Assembly: GCF_900094555.1 (NCBI RefSeq)
Contig: NZ_FMAC01000016.1
Coordinates: 1-64,000 of the forward strand
Source: Martinezella hainanensis
GTDB lineage: Bacteria > Pseudomonadota > Alphaproteobacteria > Rhizobiales > Rhizobiaceae
Direction: 5' to 3'
Length of the DNA stretch: 64,000 bases
Shown here one piece after another: positions 25,960-34,074 of the stretch; the stretch's first letter is position 1; the number at the start of each line of letters is the position of its first letter. Under the pieces are notes generated by a model. That model ran no database searches, had not been told where the DNA came from, and worked only from the letters and a program-made list of their open reading frames with translations. The position numbers were made by a program, and so were the translations under genes.

Positions 25960-27068
25960 TGCGCCACTGGAAACGTCTTGCAGCCAGCCTACTGCTTACC
26001 GTTGCGGCCTTGCCTGCTCACGCCGAGGACGCGACGACCACCGGCGCCGGCCTGAACGAGGCCGCCGTGCCGGCAACCCTGCAGAAGGCCGTGGATGACG
26101 TGATCCGCCCCGGTTATCGCGCCATGCATGAGTCCGCTTCGAAACTAACGACGGCGATCAAGGCGCTTTGCGCCGATCCCACGGACGCAACGCTTTCCGG
26201 CGCGAAGTCTGCCTTCGGCGATACGGTGAAGAGCTGGTCGCGCATCGAGATCGTCGACACCGGCCCGATCATCGAAAAGAACCGCTTCGAACACATCCTC
26301 TTCTATCCCGATCGCAAGGGCGTTGGCCTCAAGCAGGTGCAGGCGCTGATCGCCAAGGCCGACGAGCACGACACGACCGTTGAGGCCGTCGCCGGCAAGA
26401 GTGTGGCGCTGATGAGCATGACGGCGTTGGAATATGTGCTCTTCGGCAACGGTTCGGACGTTCTCGGCAAGGAGAAGCAGAGCTTCCGCTGCCGCTATGG
26501 CGCCGCTGTCGCCGGCAATATTGAAAATACGGCCAAGGAGCTCGCCGACGAATGGGACGCGCCCGACGGCGTGCAGAAATCCTGGAAGTTTCCGGGCAAG
26601 GACAGCAATGATTTCATGGACAACAAGGAGGCCGTCACGGCACTGCTCGGCATCCTCGTGCATGGCGCGGCCAATGTGCGCGACCAGCGGCTGGAAACCT
26701 TCTACAAGGGCGATCAGGTAGCCGCACGGCCGAAGATGGCGATCTACTGGCGCTCGGCCAACACCTGGACCTCCTTTACAGGTAATATCGAGGGGCTGAA
26801 GACACTCTGGGAAAAGGCCGATATGGCAAGCCTGCTGCCGGCGGACAAGCGCGCTGCCGCCACCAAGATCGACGGCCTGCTGAACGAGCTTGCGACGACG
26901 GCACCGACGATCAACCCGGATATCGAGACGGCCATCGGTAACGATGCCGAGCGCGCCAAGATCGACAAGCTGCTCGCCGTCAGCCGCGACCTCGCCACCA
27001 GCTTCAGCGATGAATATGGCGGCGCCATCGGCCTTTCAGCCGGCTTCTCCTTCGCAGACGGAGACTGA
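25959..27068 (+). CDS. imelysin family protein, second copy
   Basis: A 369-residue exported protein with signal peptide MRHWKRLAASLLLTVAALPAHA and an imelysin-like helical fold (COG3489 type). At the position of the first imelysin's GxHxxE it reads S153-M-T155-A-L-E158, keeping only the Glu, so metal binding must differ. The ATG at 25959 overlaps the di-heme stop. It is shorter than the first imelysin and diverged enough not to be a recent duplicate. It is probably a partner or non-equivalent subunit in the same periplasmic system. Confidence 0.85.
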   Translation: MRHWKRLAASLLLTVAALPAHAEDATTTGAGLNEAAVPATLQKAVDDVIRPGYRAMHESASKLTTAIKALCADPTDATLSGAKSAFGDTVKSWSRIEIVDTGPIIEKNRFEHILFYPDRKGVGLKQVQALIAKADEHDTTVEAVAGKSVALMSMTALEYVLFGNGSDVLGKEKQSFRCRYGAAVAGNIENTAKELADEWDAPDGVQKSWKFPGKDSNDFMDNKEAVTALLGILVHGAANVRDQRLETFYKGDQVAARPKMAIYWRSANTWTSFTGNIEGLKTLWEKADMASLLPADKRAAATKIDGLLNELATTAPTINPDIETAIGNDAERAKIDKLLAVSRDLATSFSDEYGGAIGLSAGFSFADGD

Positions 27069-27070
27069 GC

Positions 27071-28159
27071 GTGATACGCAGCGGCCTGATCGATCGGAGA
27101 GCCTTCGTCAAGGCAGCAGGGCTGACCTTCCTCGCGGCGCTGAAGCCCGGCGCCTTCATGGCGTTGGAGCGGGCGGATGCAGTCTATGCTTCCGGCATCC
27201 GCACCGCCAACGGCTCCTTTGCCGTCGCGACGGTGACGGAACAGGGCCGCATCGTCGATCAGGTCGCGCTGCCCGCCCGCGCGCATGGCATGGCCTTTTC
27301 GAGGGCCACCGGCAAGACGGTCGCCTTCGCGCGCCGGCCCGGCACCTATGCGATGATCTTCGACCCCTGGAACAAGGCCGAGCCGATCGTGATTGCCGCC
27401 AAAGAGGGGCGGCATTTCTATGGGCATGGCACGTTTTCGCCCGACGGCAGACTGCTCTATGCCAGCGAAAACGATTTCGATCGGAATCGCGGCATCATCG
27501 GGCTTTACGACAGCAGCAATCGCTTTGCCCGCATCGGCGAATACGAGACCTATGGCGTCGGCCCGCACGACATGACGGTTTCGGATGATGGCAGGTATCT
27601 GATCGTCGCCAATGGCGGTATCGAGACCCATCCGGATTTCGGCCGCACCAAGCTCAACCTCGACCATATGGAACCGTCGCTGACGCTGATCGATGCCGCC
27701 AGCGGGCGGCTGATCGAGAAGCACACATTGCCGCCGCAATATTCCCAGGTCTCGACCCGGCATGTCGATATCGATGCAAGCGGCCGCGTCTGGTTTGCCT
27801 GCCAGTATGAGGGCCACCGCAACGACCTGCCGCCGCTCGTCGGCCATTTTGCGAGGGGCGAGGACCTGAGCTTCGTCACGCTGCCCGACGATACGACGCG
27901 GGCGCTTGGCAACTATGTCGGCGCCATTGCCGTCAACCGCGCTGAAAACCTCGTCGGTGTGACGTCACCGATCGAAGGGACGTCGGTAACGCTGGATGCG
28001 AAAACCGGCAAAGTACTGAAAGTGGAGAGCATCGCCGATGCGGCCGGCATCGCGCCGGCTCGGCATGGCTTTGCCGTCTCGTCCTACGACGGCGATTTCC
28101 TGAACGAGCACAGCGACGTCGCCTGGGATCAGCATATCGTGCGCATCGCACGCAGCTGA
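27071..28159 (+). CDS. DUF1513 beta-propeller-like Tat protein
   Basis: A 362-residue protein matching DUF1513 (COG3490). The N-terminus has a twin-arginine signal, DRRAFVKAAGLTFLAALKPG (R9, R10). Repeats such as GRHFYGHGTFSPDGRLLYASEND and VGPHDMTVSDDGRYLIVANGG suggest a beta-propeller. The start is GTG at 27071, three bases after the imelysin stop. As last gene of the operon it probably works with the imelysins and di-heme protein. Tat export suggests folding or cofactor insertion before transport. Function unknown. Confidence 0.85.
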   Translation: MIRSGLIDRRAFVKAAGLTFLAALKPGAFMALERADAVYASGIRTANGSFAVATVTEQGRIVDQVALPARAHGMAFSRATGKTVAFARRPGTYAMIFDPWNKAEPIVIAAKEGRHFYGHGTFSPDGRLLYASENDFDRNRGIIGLYDSSNRFARIGEYETYGVGPHDMTVSDDGRYLIVANGGIETHPDFGRTKLNLDHMEPSLTLIDAASGRLIEKHTLPPQYSQVSTRHVDIDASGRVWFACQYEGHRNDLPPLVGHFARGEDLSFVTLPDDTTRALGNYVGAIAVNRAENLVGVTSPIEGTSVTLDAKTGKVLKVESIADAAGIAPARHGFAVSSYDGDFLNEHSDVAWDQHIVRIARS

Positions 28160-28694
28160 TCGTTGGCTGAACTGCCCTAAGCAAGGTTGCTGGCTTCGAT
28201 GAAGCATCGGCAACGCCGTCGCTGCATTTAGCATATGCGCCCGCACGCACCGCGGCGCCATTTTCCCCGTCCCTTTCCGCGACGGCCTGGATGATGGCCT
28301 CGTGCTGCGAATACGGTTGGACAACAACTCGCGATGTTCAGCCGCGTCATCCAGCCCTTCCATCATTCGCAGCTCTCCGAGATCAACCAAGGCTTGTATG
28401 CAAAAACGTCGATTCTCATGGTCTCCGCATACAAATAACCAATCACGCAACCGTTACGCATCCAATTATTGACTAAAGAAGCCTCTTGGAATACAAAACC
28501 AATCGGCAGCCTCGCTTTTGCATACACAAGGCAAGCTCGACGCTGAACCGGAATACAGGATCGGGCATATTTGATCCGCTTGTTCGGTCAGATGCCGCTC
28601 CGAGAGATACAAGATTTCAGAAGCTTCACCGTTCCGACATTCGGCGCGGACGGCTTTCTGGTGTCCATTTGTCCTCTAAACCATAGGGATCACG
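28160..28694. other. 535-base stretch without an intact gene
   Basis: The left half carries a decayed regulator on the minus strand (see 28170-28440). The right half, about 28450-28694, is lower in GC and holds only short open frames with no ribosome site or recognisable product; the last part is presumably the promoter of the Tat-exported hydrolase. Confidence 0.5.
28170..28440 (-). pseudogene. remnant of a GntR/FCD-type transcriptional regulator
   Basis: Minus-strand translation gives FCD-domain fragments in different frames: ALVDLGELRMMEGLDDAAEH, then VVVQPYSQHEAIIQAVAERD, then VRAHMLNAATALPML. Joined across at least two frame changes, they resemble the FCD effector domain of FadR-type GntR regulators (the LGELRMM helix, the HEAI(I) and the RAHM helices). 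No winged-helix N-terminus was found. This is a decayed gene, not an active regulator. The identification is by eye. Confidence 0.5.
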
Positions 28695-29504
28695 ATGATG
28701 ATGATGATGACCAGACGGAATTTCTCGACCGCAATTATCGCCGGTGCCGCCGCTTCCCTCATTTCCACTCGCAGCATGGCCGCCAGCAACCCAGCTTCCG
28801 CCTCCGGAGCGGCTAAGTCTGCACCGTTGAAGGCCCGCAACGTCGTTCTTGCGCATGGACTTTTCGCAGACGGCTCCTGCTGGACGGAGGTCATAGCCCG
28901 GCTGCAAGCCAAGGGGCTGAACTGCACGGCCGTGCAGAACCCGTTGACGACGCTTCCCGAGGCCGTCGCATCGGTCCAGCGCGTTCTCGATCGCCAGGAC
29001 GGCCCGACCGTCCTCGTCGGCCATTCCTTCTCCGGCATGATCGTTACCGAAGCCGGCGTGCATCCGAAGGTTTCCGCGCTCGTCTACGTCGCGGCCCGCG
29101 CGCCGGATGCCGGCGAAGATTATACGGCACTCGCCAAGACATATCCGACACCACCTGCCTCGGCCGGCATCGTCTTCGACGGCGATGAAGGGCGGTTGAG
29201 CGAGGAAGCTTTCCTGCGCGACTTCGCCGGCGACCTCCCCAAGGCGAAGGCCGAGGTGCTTTATGCCGTGCAGCAGCCTTTCCAGAAGGCATTGCTGACC
29301 GGAAAGACCACCCAGGCCGCCTGGCGCAGCAAGCCGAGCTGGTATGCCGTTTCCACCGAGGACAGGACGATCAATCCGGATCTGGAGCGCTTCATGGCCA
29401 AACGCATGGGTGCCAGGACCATCGAGGTGAAAGCCAGCCATCTCGCGCTGATCTCGCACCCCGATACGATCACACACCTGATCCTGGAAGCTGCCGGGCA
29501 TTGA
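28695..29504 (+). CDS. Tat-exported alpha/beta hydrolase
   Basis: A 269-residue protein starting with five consecutive ATG codons, then TRRNFSTAIIAGAAASLIS, a twin-arginine signal. The mature part is an alpha/beta hydrolase: VVLAHGLFADGSCWTEV forms the oxyanion strand, VLVGHSFSG the nucleophile elbow (Ser111) and ASHLALISHPD the catalytic His. It resembles small esterases of the salicylate-esterase/hydroxynitrile-lyase type. Any of the five ATGs could be used, so the true start may lie up to 12 bases downstream. Substrate unknown. Confidence 0.83.
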   Translation: MMMMMTRRNFSTAIIAGAAASLISTRSMAASNPASASGAAKSAPLKARNVVLAHGLFADGSCWTEVIARLQAKGLNCTAVQNPLTTLPEAVASVQRVLDRQDGPTVLVGHSFSGMIVTEAGVHPKVSALVYVAARAPDAGEDYTALAKTYPTPPASAGIVFDGDEGRLSEEAFLRDFAGDLPKAKAEVLYAVQQPFQKALLTGKTTQAAWRSKPSWYAVSTEDRTINPDLERFMAKRMGARTIEVKASHLALISHPDTITHLILEAAGH

Positions 29505-29515
29505 CCGATTGCGGC

Positions 29516-30631
29516 CTAGCCCTTCCTGGCAAACTCCGCCTGTTCCGCCGTGACTGCCGTGGCTGCCACCTTGGCGGCCATGCGCAGCCAATCGGAGCTG
29601 CGGGCATCGAGATCAGCCAGGATGCCGGGAATGAGCGAAGCATCGTTGGCGTGGCAATTGGCGATTTCGAAGCCCATCAGGTCCAGCATGTCAGGCGACA
29701 GCAGCACGTCTGCATCGCCTTCCACCTCGATCTTGCGGCTGTTGGGCGACAGGCGGCGCACCAGCAGGTTTCCATCCACCTGATACCGCGGGTCTAGCGA
29801 GCGCGCCCGTCCGCCGGCAATGATCCCTGTGCGGATCGTCTTGTTCGGCGGATCGTGCTTCAGCGCCCAGCCGGATTGCAGCAAGGCCTTGACCTCGCGC
29901 AGCACCGGACCACCGCGCCATTCGCCATAGGCGACGAAGCGCGGGCGACCGAGGCTACCCGTGCCGGCGAGACGCGGCTTCGGCTCGAATACGCTTGCCG
30001 GATCGGGTAAAGCCTTCTGCAGCGCCTTGAGATAGCGGTCGCCCACGGGGGCATTTGCCGGCGGCAGGTTGCGATATTTTTCCCAGAAAGCCTTGCGTTC
30101 GGCATTCGGCAGCAGCACCACATTGCGCAGCCATTTGTAATCGCGCTCGAGGATGACGGGCGAAGGCTCGCGCAAGCCGCGTCGATAGCCGGCAAGGATG
30201 CTGTCGGCAACCACGCGCGGCGTCGGACCATCCTCGCTGCGCGCCAGGATGGCGCTCGTTGCCAGCCGCACGAGATCGAGTGCATAGGGCATGACGGCCG
30301 CCTCGTCGAAGTCATTCGCACCCCAGACGAGCCGCCCCTCCTCGTCGCGCCAGGTGCCGAAATTTTCCAGATGCGTATCGCCGATCGCCAGCAGCGGCGG
30401 CGCGGACTTGAGCTCGGGGCAGATGTCGAGGATGGTTTCGGCCCAGCGCCAATAGGTGCCGCGCAAGAAGGAGAAGCTGTCGGCCTTCATCAACTTGTGT
30501 TTCTTGTCCAGCCCCACTTCGACCAGATCGGCGCCGAGCTGCGCCCGCATCCAGGTCTCGTAGGCTGTCACCGATTGCCGGATCGTCGTCATCTGCGCCC
30601 CCGCCACAAGCTTGATCGCTTCGGATAGCAT
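29516..30631 (-). CDS. DUF2252 family protein
   Basis: A 371-residue protein matching DUF2252: LLAIGDTHLENFGTWRDEEGRLVWGANDFDEA is the hallmark block (HxxN and DFD resemble the catalytic loop of kinase-like folds), preceded by MKADSFSFLRGTYWRW. The frame stays open upstream to 30946, but that part overlaps the thioesterase gene and is not family-like; the ATG at 30631 gives MLSEAIKLVAGAQ, a plausible start. An internal ATG (MTTIRQSV) is another option. Function unknown. It is convergent with the hydrolase at 28695-29504. Confidence 0.82.
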   Translation of the reverse strand: MLSEAIKLVAGAQMTTIRQSVTAYETWMRAQLGADLVEVGLDKKHKLMKADSFSFLRGTYWRWAETILDICPELKSAPPLLAIGDTHLENFGTWRDEEGRLVWGANDFDEAAVMPYALDLVRLATSAILARSEDGPTPRVVADSILAGYRRGLREPSPVILERDYKWLRNVVLLPNAERKAFWEKYRNLPPANAPVGDRYLKALQKALPDPASVFEPKPRLAGTGSLGRPRFVAYGEWRGGPVLREVKALLQSGWALKHDPPNKTIRTGIIAGGRARSLDPRYQVDGNLLVRRLSPNSRKIEVEGDADVLLSPDMLDLMGFEIANCHANDASLIPGILADLDARSSDWLRMAAKVAATAVTAEQAEFARKG

Positions 30632-30755
30632 GGCGATCCGATCGTGGAAATTCGATGTCTGAATGTTAGGCCGGCACACCTCTCCTTTTCCACCGGATAA
30701 CCCTTGTCCAAACCGCCTCTCCGTGCCAATTTCGCACCCGCGAAAAGGGGACGGC

Positions 30756-31217
30756 ATGACAGGGGCAGACGAGACGGGGACCAGCGGCGACTTTCGGACC
30801 CGCATCCGAACGAGCTTCGAGCGGCAGGCGGCGATGGCGACGATCGGCGCGGAGCTGACGCGCGTCGAGCACGGTACGGTCGAGATCGAATTGCCCTTCG
30901 ATATCAAGCTGACGCAGCAGCACGGCATATTGCATGCCGGCATCATCGCCGCCGCGCTGGATTCGGCCTGCGGCTTTGCCGCCTACAGCGTCATCGATCC
31001 CTCCGCATCGATCCTCACGATCGAATTCAAGATCAATCTGATGTCGCCGGGTCGCGGCGAACGCTTCCTGTTTCGCGGCGATGTCACCAAGCCGGGCACG
31101 ACGATCATCGTCGCCGACGGGCGCGGCTATGCCATCGGCGACGGACCGGCCAAGCTGATTGCCTCGATGACGGGAACGATGATGGTCATCCGGGGCAGAG
31201 AGGGAATTAGCGGATGA
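30756..31217 (+). CDS. PaaI family thioesterase (hotdog fold)
   Basis: A 153-residue hotdog-fold protein. LTQQHGILHAGIIAAALDSACGFAAYS holds the family His-Gly and Asp catalytic region, followed by TIEFKINLMSPGRGERFLFRGDV. PaaI-type enzymes hydrolyse acyl- or aryl-CoA thioesters. The ATG at 30756 follows AAAAGGGGACGGC. The stop overlaps the next gene's start by ATGA, so the thioesterase and nucleosidase genes are coupled. Confidence 0.88.
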   Translation: MTGADETGTSGDFRTRIRTSFERQAAMATIGAELTRVEHGTVEIELPFDIKLTQQHGILHAGIIAAALDSACGFAAYSVIDPSASILTIEFKINLMSPGRGERFLFRGDVTKPGTTIIVADGRGYAIGDGPAKLIASMTGTMMVIRGREGISG

Positions 31218-31855
31218 AATTCGAATTGAAGCGGGTATCGGGCAAATCGATCCTGTTCGTCATGGCGGCCGAGGCCGAGTATGGACCCTTTCTGCGCTCG
31301 CGCATCGATCCGCTGATGACGGGCGTCGGTCCCGTCGAGGCGGCGATTGCGCTGACCCGTGCCTTCGCACAGCTCGAGGCACAGGGCGATCTTCCCGATC
31401 TCGTAGTATCGCTGGGCTCGGCCGGTTCCGCCAAACTGGAGCAGACGGAGGTCTACCAGGTCACCTCGGTTTCCTACCGCGACATGGATGCCTCACCGCT
31501 CGGCTTCGAGAAGGGCCGCACGCCTTTCCTCGATCTCCCCGCAACGATCGAACTGCCGCTGCGCATTCCCACCATTGCCGAGGGCAGCCTCTCGACAGGC
31601 GCCAACATCGTCTCCGGCGCAGAAGCCTACCACCGCATCGGCACCGACATGGTCGATATGGAAACCTTCGCCGTGCTACGCGTCTGCCAGACCTATGGCC
31701 TGCCGCTGATCGGCCTGCGCGGGATTTCCGACGGTCAGGTCGAGCTGCAGCGCATTTCCGACTGGACGGAATATCTGCATGTGATCGACCGCAAACTGTC
31801 CTATGCCGTCGATGGCCTGTTTACCGCGCTGGAAGACGGCGTGTTCTGGTTCTGA
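31214..31855 (+). CDS. mtnN: 5'-methylthioadenosine/S-adenosylhomocysteine nucleosidase
   Basis: A 213-residue member of the nucleoside phosphorylase superfamily. VVSLGSAGSAKLEQTEVYQVTSVSYRDMDASPLG is the MTAN core and DMVDMETFAVLRVCQTYGLPLIGLRGISDG carries the ribose-binding Met-Glu and the catalytic Asp in ISDG. It cleaves the glycosidic bond of methylthioadenosine and S-adenosylhomocysteine. It is slightly shorter than the E. coli enzyme and of the alphaproteobacterial type, which could also act on related nucleosides. A terminator follows directly. Confidence 0.8.
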   Translation: MKFELKRVSGKSILFVMAAEAEYGPFLRSRIDPLMTGVGPVEAAIALTRAFAQLEAQGDLPDLVVSLGSAGSAKLEQTEVYQVTSVSYRDMDASPLGFEKGRTPFLDLPATIELPLRIPTIAEGSLSTGANIVSGAEAYHRIGTDMVDMETFAVLRVCQTYGLPLIGLRGISDGQVELQRISDWTEYLHVIDRKLSYAVDGLFTALEDGVFWF

Positions 31856-31887
31856 GCGGGGGTTTGTCTTCCAACAAACCGCTCTTT
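31854..31887 (+). terminator. intrinsic terminator after mtnN
   Basis: GAGCGG plus TTTGT on the left pair with ACAAA plus CCGCTC on the right, with a GGG bulge and a short loop, followed by TTT. It begins inside the last stop codon bases. Confidence 0.7.
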
Positions 31888-31971
31888 ACTATGCTTCCCA
31901 TGGCGTCAAAGATATTACTTGCGCTATAAGACAAAAGTGGCCGCTGGCGCTCTGTCATTCGGGAGGAGATA

Positions 31972-32322
31972 GTGGAGACGCTCAAATTACTGCTAGAACG
32001 AGCGGATGCTGTAAACAAATACTGGAATTTATATATCGCCGCTTCGTTGGGCGTTATCGGTGTCTCGCAGGCCATCAAAGGCGATGGAAGCTTTTCAGCG
32101 TTGCGGATTTTATTGGCACTCGGATTCGTTATTTTTGCGATTTCAAATCTTTTGGCGATCCGCTCGATCAACGCGCAGCGTGTGCAGATATCGATGCTGG
32201 TGGAAGATCCGTATAAAAATATCGCCAATTTAGGTCGCCCGCCGTCAGAATTCGTATTTCTATGTTTCCACGCTGGTATCGACGTAACGGTTGTTCTGAG
32301 CATTCTACTTCTTCATGGATAA
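31972..32322 (+). CDS. small integral membrane protein, unknown
   Basis: A 116-residue protein with three hydrophobic stretches (about residues 18-36, 44-62 and 93-115) and no known motif. The start is GTG at 31972 after GGGAGGAGATA, a strong ribosome site. Its codon use is clearly more AT-rich than the neighbours mtnN and guaA, which points to recent acquisition or weak expression. A helical polar stretch (METLKLLLERADAVNKYW) precedes the first membrane segment. I do not recognise a family. Confidence 0.62.
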   Translation: METLKLLLERADAVNKYWNLYIAASLGVIGVSQAIKGDGSFSALRILLALGFVIFAISNLLAIRSINAQRVQISMLVEDPYKNIANLGRPPSEFVFLCFHAGIDVTVVLSILLLHG

Positions 32323-32453
32323 TCAGAGGAATCCGGTTGAAAACTCCCATGGAGGCTAGGCAAGGCCCCAAATAGGACAATCGGGACAATAAAATCCGCT
32401 GCGGCGTGATTTGCCCGATTGCCAGGTAAAGCGCTTTTCATTAAAGGCTCGCC

Positions 32454-34016
32454 ATGACCCAGACAGCACATCCAGACACCGTTCTCATCGTCGATTTTGG
32501 CAGCCAGGTGACGCAGCTCATCGCACGGCGTGTGCGCGAAGCGGGCGTTTACTGCGAAATCGTTCCGTTCCAATCCGCCGAAGCCGGCTTCAAGCGGCTG
32601 CAGCCAAAGGCCGTGATCCTCTCCGGCAGCCCGGCCTCGACCGTGGACGAAGGCTCGCCGCGAGCGCCGCAGATCATCTTCGACAGCGGCATCCCGGTCT
32701 TCGGCATCTGCTACGGCCAGCAGACCATGTGCATGCAGCTCGGCGGCAAGGTCGAGAGCGGCCATCATCGCGAATTCGGCCGCGCCTTCCTGGAAGTCGA
32801 CAAGGATTGCGCCCTCTTCGAAGGGCTATGGTCGAACGGCTCGCGCCATCAGGTCTGGATGAGCCACGGCGACCGCGTCACCGCGCTGCCTGATGGCTTC
32901 GAGGTGGTCGCCACCTCTTCGAACGCACCTTACGCCTTCATCGCCGACGAGAAGCGCAAATATTACGGCGTTCAGTTCCATCCGGAAGTCGTGCATACGC
33001 CCGATGGTGCCAAGCTCATCGGCAACTTTATCCATAACATTGCCGGCATCAAGGGCGACTGGTCGATGTCGGCCTATCGTGCCAAGGCGGTTCAGGCGAT
33101 CCGCGATCAGGTCGGCGACAAGCGCGTCATCTGCGCTCTGTCAGGCGGCGTCGACTCCTCCGTTGCCGCGCTGCTGATCCATGAGGCCGTCGGCGACCAG
33201 CTGACCTGCATCCTCGTCGACCACGGCCTGATGCGCAAGGACGAGGCGGCCAATGTCGTCGCCATGTTCCGCGAGCACTACAATCTGCATCTCCTGCATG
33301 TCGACGCCTCCGATCGCTTCATCGGCGAGCTGGAGGGCGTCAGCGACCCGGAAACCAAGCGCAAGATCATCGGTCGCCTCTTCATCGAGACCTTCGAGGA
33401 AGAAGCCAAGAAGCTCGGCGGCGCCGACTTCCTCGGCCAGGGCACGCTCTATCCGGATGTCATCGAGAGCGTTTCCTTCACCGGCGGTCCCTCGGTCACC
33501 ATCAAGTCGCACCACAATGTCGGCGGCCTCCCCGAGCGCATGAAGATGCAGCTCGTCGAGCCGCTGCGCGAACTCTTCAAGGACGAAGTGCGGGCGCTCG
33601 GCAAGGAGCTCGGCCTGCCCGACAGCTTCATTGGCCGCCACCCTTTCCCCGGCCCAGGCCTTGCCATCCGCTGCCCCGGCGGCATCACCCGCGAGAAGCT
33701 GGAAATCCTGCGCGAGGCGGACGCCATCTATCTCGACGAGATCCGCAAGGCAGGCCTCTACGACGCGATCTGGCAGGCGTTCGCCGTGCTCTTGCCGGTC
33801 CAGACCGTCGGCGTCATGGGCGATGGCCGCACTTACGAGTTCGTCTGCGCGCTGCGCGCCGTCACGTCCGTCGACGGCATGACCGCGGATTTCTATCACT
33901 ACGACATGGAATTCCTCGGCCGCGCCGCGACCCGCATCATCAATGAAGTCCGCGGCATCAACCGCGTGGTCTACGACGTCACGTCGAAGCCGCCCGGCAC
34001 GATCGAATGGGAGTGA
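32454..34016 (+). CDS. guaA: GMP synthase (glutamine-hydrolysing)
   Basis: A 520-residue two-domain enzyme converting XMP to GMP. The class I glutamine amidotransferase domain has nucleophile C86 in GICYGQQTM, His-Glu in QFHPEVVHT; the ATP pyrophosphatase domain has ALSGGVDSSVAALL (P-loop 230-236), and the C-terminal dimerisation domain ends SKPPGTIEWE. All family features and length are normal. It is convergent with the Lnt-like gene and has its own 131-base leader. Confidence 0.97.
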   Translation: MTQTAHPDTVLIVDFGSQVTQLIARRVREAGVYCEIVPFQSAEAGFKRLQPKAVILSGSPASTVDEGSPRAPQIIFDSGIPVFGICYGQQTMCMQLGGKVESGHHREFGRAFLEVDKDCALFEGLWSNGSRHQVWMSHGDRVTALPDGFEVVATSSNAPYAFIADEKRKYYGVQFHPEVVHTPDGAKLIGNFIHNIAGIKGDWSMSAYRAKAVQAIRDQVGDKRVICALSGGVDSSVAALLIHEAVGDQLTCILVDHGLMRKDEAANVVAMFREHYNLHLLHVDASDRFIGELEGVSDPETKRKIIGRLFIETFEEEAKKLGGADFLGQGTLYPDVIESVSFTGGPSVTIKSHHNVGGLPERMKMQLVEPLRELFKDEVRALGKELGLPDSFIGRHPFPGPGLAIRCPGGITREKLEILREADAIYLDEIRKAGLYDAIWQAFAVLLPVQTVGVMGDGRTYEFVCALRAVTSVDGMTADFYHYDMEFLGRAATRIINEVRGINRVVYDVTSKPPGTIEWE

Positions 34017-34074
34017 CGACAACTGCCAAGGCGACTAAAGGGTGTCACCGTTTTGGCGATTGTGGAGCTCGGTA

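Noticed and set aside
30632..30946. Upstream extension of the DUF2252 protein
   Set aside because: The extra N-terminal part is antisense to the thioesterase start region and has a Cys/Ser-rich composition unlike the family.
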